DNA of 5,460 nt from an uncultured Actinomycetes bacterium (GTDB taxonomy: Bacteria > Actinomycetota > Actinomycetes > Nanopelagicales > Nanopelagicaceae): the NCBI GenBank assembly GCA_903932705.1, contig CAIZHC010000260.1:1-5460 (forward strand). Reading direction: 5' to 3'. The position numbers and the translations under genes are program-made. Position 1 is the stretch's first letter; each line of letters starts with the position of its first letter. Positions 1-5,299 of this stretch are shown here, piece after piece. The notes under the pieces are model-generated. The model was not told the DNA's origin, made no database searches, and worked only from the letters and a program-made list of their open reading frames with translations.

Positions 1-26
1 ACGAACCAGAATGAATTAAGTGACAT
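1..26 (-). CDS. cydB: Cytochrome bd oxidase subunit II, N-terminal fragment (first 8 codons)
   Basis: Only the first eight codons plus two bases are in the window; they read MSLNSFWF and continue off the left edge. The call rests on three things. The position is directly after cydA, where cydB normally lies. The hydrophobic, Trp-containing opening resembles CydB N-termini. The ribosome binding site is excellent: AGGAGG at 39-34, ending 7 nt before the ATG and overlapping the cydA TAG stop. The gap between the cydA stop and this ATG is only 11 nt, so the two genes are almost certainly co-transcribed and possibly translationally coupled. CydB is the membrane subunit that pairs with CydA in the quinol oxidase. 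The fragment is too short for a sequence-based family assignment by itself, so the identity is largely from context. Confidence 0.8.
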
Positions 27-33
27 TTGTTTT

Positions 34-39
34 CCTCCT
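34..39 (-). promoter_or_regulatory. Shine-Dalgarno of cydB overlapping the cydA stop codon
   Basis: On the minus strand the junction reads TAGGAGGAAAACAAATG. The AGGAGG shares its first two bases with the cydA TAG stop and sits 7 nt before the ATG of cydB. This decides the cydB start and suggests that ribosomes finishing cydA can re-initiate on cydB. Confidence 0.8.
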
Positions 40-1423
40 AGTAAGCCATCGTGAGTGTCTTGGAGTCACCTGAATGAGTCACTGTCTTCTCTGGACCTAC
101 CTTGATAGTGCGAAGGATGAGTCCGAATTCAATGACTGCCAGAACTCCATAGAGCAAAGTGAATACGACCATGGTGAATAGCACGCTTGCCGCGCTTACA
201 CCTGGGCTAACGCCGGCCGAGGTCTTAAAGAGTCCGAAGACAACCCATGGTTGACGTGCGCTCTCAGTAAAGATCCAACCAAATGAGTTACCCAAGATTG
301 GCAGGAATGGAAGTACGAGCATGCTCCGTACAAACCAAGTCTTACGTGGGAAACGACCTTGTCTGATGAACCAGAGCGCCAGGAATGAAATCAATCCGGC
401 AAGAGCACCGAAACCAATCATTAAACGGAAGCTCCAGTATGCAAATGGAATGTTTGGTGTGTAATTTCCAGCACCATACTTTTGTTCGTAGGTCTTCTCG
501 AGGTTATTTATACCCTCAACAGTTCCGTTGACATTTCCGGTAGCCATGAACGAGAGCACAGAAGGTAATCCAATCTGGAATACAGAATGGCTTCCATTCA
601 AGGTACCTACAGTCAAGAGAGAGAATGGAACATTTGCCTTGGTGTCGTACACCGCTTCAGCAGCAGCCATCTTCATTGGTTGTTGGGTGGTCATCAAGCG
701 AGCAGTTGTATCACCTGAGATTGCTACAAAGACAAATGAGATTAAGACGGTGATGAGACCGATCTTAAGTGCTGGCTTTGCAACTTCTGCATCTTTGTTA
801 TGAAAGAGCATCCAAGCGCCTACAGCTGCAAATATCGCTCCGGCTGTTAAGAAGGCAGATGGAATTGTGTGGAAGAAGGCGGCGACAGCAGTTGAGTTTG
901 TTAACACTTTTGCAATGCTGGTTAGCTCTGCGCGTCCACGTCCATTGTTAAGGACATATCCAACTGGATGTTGCATGAATGCATTGGCAGCCAGAATGAA
1001 GTAAGCGGAGAGCAAAGTTCCAGTTGCTGCAATCCAAATCGAAGCTAGATGCAACTTCTTAGGTAGGCGATCCCAGCCGAAGATCCACATTCCAAGGAAT
1101 GTGCTCTCCAAGAAGAAGGCTAGTAGCCCTTCCATGGCGAGAGGTGCGCCGAAAATATCACCGACGAAGCGGCTGTATGAGGACCAGTTCATACCGAACT
1201 GGAACTCTTGAACGATGCCTGTGACAACACCGATTGCGAAGTTAATGAGGAAGAGCTTTCCAAAGAATTTGGTGGCCCTTAGATACTTATCTTTGTTGGT
1301 CCGATACCAGGCTGTTTGTAGCCCCGCGACTAGAAATCCGGATCCGATTGTGATCGGAACGAAGATGAAGTGATACACGGTGGTGATGCCGAATTGCCAT
1401 CTGGCAAGGTCTAATGCACTCAT
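38..1423 (-). CDS. cydA: Cytochrome bd ubiquinol/menaquinol oxidase subunit I (short Q-loop type)
   Basis: CydA is the heme-bearing subunit of the cytochrome bd terminal oxidase. It oxidises quinol at the outer face of the cytoplasmic membrane and reduces O2 to water with high affinity. The 461-residue protein carries the family's key residues: His18 (high-spin heme axis, in YHFIFVP), Glu98 and Glu106 (MEGLLAFFLEST), His185 and Met335 (expected low-spin heme b558 ligands, in FFHTIPSA and WSFRLMIG), Arg333, Lys251 and Glu256 (quinol site, in MKMAAAEA), and Glu387 followed by the ARQPW signature at 389-393. Only 77 residues separate Glu256 from Arg333, against about 134 in E. coli CydA, so this is the short Q-loop form usual in Gram-positives. 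Start: ATG at 1423 with AGGGG at 1434-1430, 6 nt upstream. cydB follows after 11 nt. No in-frame defect is visible. Confidence 0.97.
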   Translation of the reverse strand: MSALDLARWQFGITTVYHFIFVPITIGSGFLVAGLQTAWYRTNKDKYLRATKFFGKLFLINFAIGVVTGIVQEFQFGMNWSSYSRFVGDIFGAPLAMEGLLAFFLESTFLGMWIFGWDRLPKKLHLASIWIAATGTLLSAYFILAANAFMQHPVGYVLNNGRGRAELTSIAKVLTNSTAVAAFFHTIPSAFLTAGAIFAAVGAWMLFHNKDAEVAKPALKIGLITVLISFVFVAISGDTTARLMTTQQPMKMAAAEAVYDTKANVPFSLLTVGTLNGSHSVFQIGLPSVLSFMATGNVNGTVEGINNLEKTYEQKYGAGNYTPNIPFAYWSFRLMIGFGALAGLISFLALWFIRQGRFPRKTWFVRSMLVLPFLPILGNSFGWIFTESARQPWVVFGLFKTSAGVSPGVSAASVLFTMVVFTLLYGVLAVIEFGLILRTIKVGPEKTVTHSGDSKTLTMAY

Positions 1424-1439
1424 GAATTTCCCCTATCTG

Positions 1440-1470
1440 ATGCCTGAATCTTGGCAAAAGACACAGGCAT
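1440..1470. repeat. Inverted repeat ATGCCTG-N17-CAGGCAT in the cydA leader
   Basis: ATGCCTG at 1440-1446 is matched by its exact reverse complement CAGGCAT at 1464-1470. The 7-bp arms are separated by 17 nt, and the near arm lies about 17 nt upstream of the cydA ATG. It could be a leader hairpin or a regulator-binding site. There is no T-run after it in either direction, so it is not a typical intrinsic terminator. A 7-bp match in a short region could also be chance. Confidence 0.35.
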
Positions 1471-1481
1471 TTCACATGAAA
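1470..1481. promoter_or_regulatory. Small operator-like palindrome TTTCACATGAAA
   Basis: TTTCA and TGAAA form 5-bp inverted arms around a 2-nt centre, about 47-58 nt upstream of the cydA start. The size is that of a dimeric regulator half-site pair, and cyd genes are often redox-regulated. However, it does not match the Rex (TTGTGN6CACAA), FNR (TTGATN4ATCAA) or CRP (TGTGAN6TCACA) consensus, so no regulator is named. Confidence 0.2.
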
Positions 1482-1543
1482 AAGACGAGTGCTAACCCTT
1501 CCAAGTATGTGTTTTATGCCAACATCAGGGTGAAACAGCCTGT

Positions 1544-3211
1544 CTATTTTAAGGAGGCGCCGACCCTTGGAATTTCCCACAATTTGAGAACCTGAGAGGT
1601 GATTGATCGGATTAATTCCTGAGCAGACTTATCAAAAGGTAGATCGATGCAGGCATCGCTAAGTTGGCAACTCCAAGTGCTCAGCCCGGCATTAAAGACT
1701 GCGCTGCCTGAGGGGAAAGTTGTCCAGGTGACCTGACCTACTGGAACCTTCTTAATATTCTTGTGGTTTGCCACATCTCGCCATTTCAGAGTTCCACTGT
1801 AGAGAAGGTGCACATTTTTTGGCTCTGCTCGATTTGGGGTGATGGCTTCCACCTCAGAGTCAGTAGAGAGACCGGCAATAGGAGTTGTGGGCGAGACATG
1901 AAGCCAAATCGGAATCTTTACGGGGTTGAGGGTGCCGTAGACATGAACACCGCTGGTCTGAGTGCCCCAAATTAAATTTGGTGGCGTGTTAATTCGCTCA
2001 TTGCTAAATTCGATTGTTATCTCTTTTAAGTTGGTATTTGGGTCTTCAGTTGCATACCTATACATAATCACGTGACGATCAGGGCCAACCCTTGATGGCT
2101 CTAATCGAGTCTGCCAGAAACCAGTATTACCTCCCAAAACAGCGATATTCACTCCCGAGTTTCGAAGCGCAATAAAACTATTGAACATCTTATTTGTGAA
2201 GTATTCGGCATGGCCTCCCACAATTACTCCTGCATATTTTGTGGCGATCGATGGCCATTGATTGAAATCTAGATCACTCTCCTCATCCACGTTGATTCCT
2301 TGGGACTCCACAAATTGGATGAAAGGGATTGCATCTCGGGCAATTGCATAAGCGCCACTACCAAGCATGGGGCGATCAAAGGAGACGACACGACTGCGTT
2401 CGTCAGCATCAGAAATTCCATCTTTCCCCGGTCCAAGGTAGCCAGAACGACCACCAAAACTGTTGTACATCTGCCAAGTTAAGAATGAATTCATCATTAC
2501 TAGCTTCGATGAGCCAACTGGGCTACGCACAATTAAAGGAGCTGCATTTTCTATCTGACCAAATGCCGAGAAGGAGAGGATGAGATAGAAACCGGGAGTC
2601 CAATCATTTCCAACTGTGAAAGTGGTTGAAACAGGCCAGTCTGCTTCGGTATATCGAGTGGCTTCCCTTGAAGTAGTCGCCTCACCTTTACTTAACTTCA
2701 TGGGGGCAGAACGCCATACTTCACGTGCCCCTGCACCTTTGTAATAACCGATTCGCCAAGCTGCAAAAATACGAGGAACTTTGGTGATTGGAGTGCTATT
2801 TGAAGAGTAAAGCGCTGCATGAATTTTTACTTGTGCACCGCATGAGACAGAACTCTGATCAAGCCATAGCGCGCTGCCCTCAGCAGCTGAGAGATCCAAA
2901 GCCTTCCACTTCGCAGGCGTCATCTTTACGCCTGGTTTTGTATTCTCCTCGGTTACCCAATGAGAGGAGAGAGCAGGACATGTGGAATTAACAAATGGAG
3001 ATGCGTCAGGCGGTAGTTTAATTTTCTTAGAAGCCGCGAAAGTTTCCATGGCTCGATATGGAAGATCCGAGTGTTTAATAATCGGAGCAAATTTAATTTC
3101 TGGCGTACTCTTTTGAAAGAGCAAATATGATGCAACGCCGCCGAGTAAGATTGAAAAAACTGCAATGAAAGTTACAAGCGCAAAAGCGCTGGGAGAAAAT
3201 TTACTTTTCAT
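1544..3211 (-). CDS. Membrane-anchored protein with N,N-dimethylformamidase beta-subunit-like C-terminal domain
   Basis: This 555-residue protein has one N-terminal membrane segment (about 9-32, preceded by Lys residues and with no clear cleavage site), so the rest should lie outside the cell. Residues about 110-232 look like a beta-sandwich with hallmarks of the family (WRIGYYKGAGAREVW at 152-166, W-TPGFYLI near 204-211, APLIVRSP at 224-231). The remainder matches the dimethylformamidase large-subunit C-terminal family: TWQMYNSFGGRSGY (245-258), VSFDRP (276-281), GGHAEYF (332-338), LGGNTGFWQTR (359-369) and VFNAGLSTWSC (505-515). In true dimethylformamidase a Tyr/Tyr/Glu site binds iron; Tyr337 is in the GHxEY motif expected at that site, but I cannot verify the whole site. 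No small-subunit gene adjoins, and it is shorter than the roughly 760-residue enzyme, so the substrate is unknown and dimethylformamide is unlikely. It starts at the ATG at 3211, 27 nt after the preceding stop, without a recognisable Shine-Dalgarno. Cys515 and Cys521 could form a disulfide. Confidence 0.85.
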   Translation of the reverse strand: MKSKFSPSAFALVTFIAVFSILLGGVASYLLFQKSTPEIKFAPIIKHSDLPYRAMETFAASKKIKLPPDASPFVNSTCPALSSHWVTEENTKPGVKMTPAKWKALDLSAAEGSALWLDQSSVSCGAQVKIHAALYSSNSTPITKVPRIFAAWRIGYYKGAGAREVWRSAPMKLSKGEATTSREATRYTEADWPVSTTFTVGNDWTPGFYLILSFSAFGQIENAAPLIVRSPVGSSKLVMMNSFLTWQMYNSFGGRSGYLGPGKDGISDADERSRVVSFDRPMLGSGAYAIARDAIPFIQFVESQGINVDEESDLDFNQWPSIATKYAGVIVGGHAEYFTNKMFNSFIALRNSGVNIAVLGGNTGFWQTRLEPSRVGPDRHVIMYRYATEDPNTNLKEITIEFSNERINTPPNLIWGTQTSGVHVYGTLNPVKIPIWLHVSPTTPIAGLSTDSEVEAITPNRAEPKNVHLLYSGTLKWRDVANHKNIKKVPVGQVTWTTFPSGSAVFNAGLSTWSCQLSDACIDLPFDKSAQELIRSITSQVLKLWEIPRVGASLK

Positions 3212-3238
3212 AGTGCCAAGAGTGTAACCCGAAAAGAA

Positions 3239-3778
3239 TTAAGAGTTTTGGGTGAAGGTGACAATCTGTGTAGAGGCAACTGAAACGCTTATGGTCGCAT
3301 TACCGTTCTTGTTCTCTGTGAGTTCAAACTGGTACCAAGTATTTGCGGGGATGCTGATTGTGTAGACCTTAGCGACACCGCTGGTTGGATTGTTTGTGGT
3401 GAGAGCAACTCCGCCCACGCATGTCGTGGTTGTTGCGAAAAGCACACCTTGAGGGCAGTTACGAAGATTTGTGATTGTGCCACTCGCAGGCGCGGTGATT
3501 GTCATAGTGATCGCGGTTTGATTTAGGCTTCCACCATTTTCAACAAAGAAGGTTTTAGCGACGCCATTTGTTACGGGCAAGCTCAGTGCCGCCGAAGGAT
3601 TTGTGAAGGTCTGAGTAGCGGTCGCAAATGCTCTAAAAGTTCCAGTGGTAAATGAAGTTGCCGACGCGCTCACACTTTTTGCGCTCACACTTGCCAACGC
3701 TGGTGAGATAGATATTGGAGTGAGTGAAATAAAGGCGATAAAAAAGCCAAGGAGAGCAAAACGTTTAGATGTAAACAT
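3239..3778 (-). CDS. Small secreted protein, probable second TasA/camelysin-like SipW substrate
   Basis: This 179-residue exported protein has a signal peptide (Lys/Arg at 5-6, hydrophobic stretch about 8-25, SPALA-S with likely cleavage after Ala29). The mature part is rich in Thr, Ser, Ala and Asn, with alternating beta-strand pattern and two cysteines, Cys108 and Cys120. No named family is obvious alone, but it aligns with the larger neighbour. After the predicted A|S cleavage both have a Ser/Thr/Ala run and then TGT-F/L at exactly the same distance (Gly46 here, Gly57 there, each 16 residues after the first mature Ser). Both then have NGG[S/T]L followed by a beta-strand and a Cys pair. I infer a paralogous minor subunit or partner processed by the same peptidase. 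Start: ATG at 3778 with GAGGAG at 3790-3785, 6 nt upstream. It lies 41 bp after the preceding gene. No catalytic motif is seen. Confidence 0.8.
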   Translation of the reverse strand: MFTSKRFALLGFFIAFISLTPISISPALASVSAKSVSASATSFTTGTFRAFATATQTFTNPSAALSLPVTNGVAKTFFVENGGSLNQTAITMTITAPASGTITNLRNCPQGVLFATTTTCVGGVALTTNNPTSGVAKVYTISIPANTWYQFELTENKNGNATISVSVASTQIVTFTQNS

Positions 3779-3784
3779 TCTGCT

Positions 3785-3790
3785 CTCCTC
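3785..3790 (-). promoter_or_regulatory. Shine-Dalgarno of the small secreted protein gene
   Basis: GAGGAG lies 6 nt before the ATG at 3778 on the minus strand. It is the strongest ribosome binding site in the secreted-protein cluster, hinting at high translation of this gene. Confidence 0.7.
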
Positions 3791-3819
3791 TCTGACTCTT
3801 ATCGATTTAGCGCGCTGGA

Positions 3820-4494
3820 TTAGCTATTAGTTGTTGTTCCAGTGCGTTCTGTCTCATTGAAGGTCCATGTGATTGCTGTAGTTAGACCTTGGATTGTTCC
3901 TCCAGGAAGTACACCGTTGAGAACATTCTCACTTCCGGCAGGCAAAGAGATTCCGATCTGAAGGTGGCTTACCGCTCCTGCAAGTGTTGAAGGAAGAGTC
4001 AATGCCGCTGCAGCAGCAGTGAGTGCTGATGCAGAAGTTGAAGCAAGTGCTGTTGTTTGTGTTCCAGAGCAGACGCCTGCGTTGGTCCAGTCAACTGTGC
4101 AATTCTTGATTGCGACTTGAATTCCTGCACCCGCGCTTGTTGTGAGTGCATTGGAAGGAGTAGCAGCAATCTGAAGAGTTGGGAGGACTGCATCAAGAGT
4201 TCCACCATTTGTTAGGTTGATGTAACGATTGACTGTGTCTCCAGGTCCCATGGCAGAGATTGCAGTGGTGAATCCTCCGGTGATACCAGCAACACCGGAA
4301 GCAGCTTGAGTGAGACTCAAAGTTCCCGTTGCCACGGAGCCGCCCGAAGTGTTTGTTGCAGTCGCTGTTAGAGAGGCGAATACAGATGAAGATACAAGCG
4401 CTGTTCCGCCCAAGACGGCAACTCCGGCGATTGCGACCTTAATTACTGTGGCGGTGGCAGCTTTGCCGAGAGATATTCCTAGTGTTTTATTCAT
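3820..4494 (-). CDS. TasA/camelysin-like secreted protein with SipW-dependent-type signal peptide
   Basis: This is a 224-residue exported protein that probably forms a surface or matrix structure, as TasA and camelysin relatives do. The N-terminus has Lys4 and Lys11, a hydrophobic segment about 17-39 and VFA|S at 38-41. It is followed by TATATNTSGGSVATGTLSL, the arrangement typical of SipW-type signal peptides, in which cleavage is followed by a short polar stretch and a G-[TS]-[LF] strand. NGGTL (96-100), a Cys pair (Cys132, Cys142), an Ala/Ser/Thr-rich low-complexity stretch (about 148-172) and a C-terminal strand WTFNETERTG follow. The start is the ATG at 4494: GAAAGG at 4507-4502 lies 7 nt upstream and the signal peptide begins there. 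A longer open frame to 4662 is discounted because it would bury the signal peptide. It overlaps the stop of the peptidase gene by 8 nt, implying coupled translation. The exact role, fibre or other, is inference. Confidence 0.85.
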   Translation of the reverse strand: MNKTLGISLGKAATATVIKVAIAGVAVLGGTALVSSSVFASLTATATNTSGGSVATGTLSLTQAASGVAGITGGFTTAISAMGPGDTVNRYINLTNGGTLDAVLPTLQIAATPSNALTTSAGAGIQVAIKNCTVDWTNAGVCSGTQTTALASTSASALTAAAAALTLPSTLAGAVSHLQIGISLPAGSENVLNGVLPGGTIQGLTTAITWTFNETERTGTTTNS

Positions 4495-5191
4495 ATTGTT
4501 GCCTTTCTTTCTTCTTGGTGGATGGGGAATTGACTTGCTGTTGTAAAAGTTCGTTATTTTGATTGGCGAGCATTTCGGAATAGAGATCGCGATAGATCTT
4601 CTCGCCATTTGAGAGCTTCTTCTGCTCCTTACGAAAGAGGAAGAAGAGCAACGCCATGACATTTCCTATGACGAGTAAGCGAAGTCCAGTATTTCGACCC
4701 TGCGGGGAGGTCAAATAAACCATTGGCCTTCCGACCCATTTAACTTTGAAGACCTCTTTGGAGACTAGAGCGCTCGCGCCCACGATGTATGGATCGCGCT
4801 CGGGCAGCGAGTTGGCATCACCCTTGGTGGTAATTCGAATCAAGCCGTTCTCCACGCCGATGTTGTAAATCCGGTGAGAGTAGAAGACGCCAGTCACTTG
4901 GTTGTGGATCGCAATTACTTCACCGATTCGAAGGGTAGAGGCCTTAACTTCGGCGGTGATGTAAACATCCCCAGGTTGCGCAGCCGGGCGCATACTTCCA
5001 GTCAAAATAGGCGAAAAACCTATTCCTAGCTGGCTATGTAAGAGTGATGGAGCGAGAACCGCTCCCATAAGAAGGAACCAGAACAGCGCCTTTAGAACCC
5101 ACTTACGTGTGGGTAATTTGGCTAGCTCAGTAATGGACACCTGCGGACGGTAGAGCGCTAACCTCTCTTTAACCTCACATTTCGTTGGCAA
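4487..5191 (-). CDS. sipW: Signal peptidase I, SipW/ER (Ser-His) type
   Basis: This membrane serine protease removes signal peptides from exported proteins. Of its 234 residues, a membrane segment spans about 34-50, then comes the S26 peptidase core. Ser66 is in GSMRP, the nucleophile box. His106 is in YSHRI, where ordinary bacterial type I enzymes have Lys. Asp125 is in TKGDAN. The Ser-His-Asp set marks the SipW/archaeal/ER subclass, known in Bacillus to process TasA. A second membrane segment (about 169-187) is followed by a polar, Gln/Lys-rich tail (188-234), presumably cytoplasmic. The next gene encodes a TasA-like protein and overlaps by 8 nt, which supports enzyme-substrate pairing. The start is uncertain: TTG at 5191 is the longest possible because an in-frame TAG lies two codons upstream; GTG at 5140 is the alternative. 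Neither has a good ribosome binding site. Confidence 0.9.
   Translation of the reverse strand: MPTKCEVKERLALYRPQVSITELAKLPTRKWVLKALFWFLLMGAVLAPSLLHSQLGIGFSPILTGSMRPAAQPGDVYITAEVKASTLRIGEVIAIHNQVTGVFYSHRIYNIGVENGLIRITTKGDANSLPERDPYIVGASALVSKEVFKVKWVGRPMVYLTSPQGRNTGLRLLVIGNVMALLFFLFRKEQKKLSNGEKIYRDLYSEMLANQNNELLQQQVNSPSTKKKERQQYE
4502..4507 (-). promoter_or_regulatory. Shine-Dalgarno of the TasA-like gene, inside the signal peptidase coding end
   Basis: GAAAGG lies 7 nt before the ATG at 4494 and within the last codons of the signal peptidase gene. It fixes the start of the TasA-like protein at 4494 rather than at the far upstream in-frame ATG at 4662. Confidence 0.7.
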
Positions 5192-5258
5192 CTTCTACAC
5201 ACTTAATCTAATCATTCTGCCTAACGCTAAAAGCAGTTGGAATTACTATGATTACCCA
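5192..5258. promoter_or_regulatory. Divergent intergenic region between sipW and the response-regulator gene
   Basis: These 67 bp must carry the start signals of both the leftward secreted-protein unit and the rightward regulator. Rightward, TATGAT at 5247-5252 is a good -10. Leftward, TAGATT (5210-5205) is a plausible but weaker -10 and would give a leader of only about 7 nt before the TTG; no good -35 is seen for either. The two promoters would nearly share sequence, so the regulator might influence the secreted-protein unit, but nothing in the sequence proves that. Confidence 0.5.
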
Positions 5259-5299
5259 ATGTCCAGCGATAATAAGGGTGCTCTACCTAGCGCTAAAAG
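5220..5299 (+). repeat. Imperfect 14-bp direct repeat CCTA(A/G)CGCTAAAAG
   Basis: Copy one at 5220-5233 lies in the divergent promoter region, copy two at 5286-5299 in codons 10-14 of the response regulator. They match at 13 of 14 positions and are 66 bp apart start to start. The second copy contains the perfect 8-bp palindrome TAGCGCTA. It could be a pair of protein-binding sites, or coincidence. Confidence 0.35.
5247..5252 (+). promoter_or_regulatory. -10 box of a probable leaderless promoter for the response-regulator gene
   Basis: TATGAT matches the TATAAT consensus at five of six positions and ends 6 nt before the A of the ATG at 5259. A transcript would therefore begin at or next to the start codon, and no Shine-Dalgarno is present between. 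Leaderless mRNAs are common in Actinobacteria. Confidence 0.55.

Larger units (their letters stand above)
1424..1543 (-). promoter_or_regulatory. cydA upstream region (probable promoter/leader, boxes not resolved)
   Basis: This 120-bp gap separates the dimethylformamidase-like gene from cydA and is the largest gap in the window. It holds the cydA ribosome binding site (AGGGG, 1434-1430) and two inverted repeats annotated separately. I could not find a convincing -35/-10 pair; CATACT around 1508-1503 is the best -10-like hexamer and it is weak. I also see no GC-rich hairpin followed by a T-run to end the upstream unit, so read-through into cydA cannot be excluded. A cydA promoter here is inferred from the gap size and the change of gene function. 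Confidence 0.4.

Noticed and set aside
1484..1492. TTAGCACTC (minus strand), resembling half of a CIRCE/HrcA operator
   Set aside because: The required GAGTGCTAA partner 9 nt away is absent, and cydA is not a heat-shock gene.
1526..1542. CAGG...CCTG hairpin just after the dimethylformamidase-like gene as an intrinsic terminator
   Set aside because: The stem is only 4 bp and no T-run follows it.
1287..1580. 97-codon minus-strand frame covering the gap upstream of cydA
   Set aside because: It overlaps the cydA start and the end of the previous gene in another frame, has His/Arg-rich composition without any domain pattern, and lacks a ribosome binding site.
4009..4060. GCAGCAGCA-type runs as a microsatellite or phase-variation repeat
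   Set aside because: The runs are short and irregular and encode alanine-rich low complexity; there is no long uniform tract likely to slip.
3999..4208. Gln/Leu-rich 69-codon frame within the TasA-like gene
   Set aside because: It is a shifted reading of GCA/CAG-type alanine codons, a composition artefact.
4310..4546. 78-codon plus-strand frame antisense to the TasA-like gene
   Set aside because: It is the mirror of the Ala/Val/Thr-rich signal-peptide codons, with no plausible start signal.
4495..4662. N-terminal extension of the TasA-like frame to an ATG at 4662
   Set aside because: It would place 56 Arg/Ser-rich residues before a clear signal peptide and lies wholly inside the sipW coding sequence in another frame; the ATG at 4494 has its own ribosome binding site.
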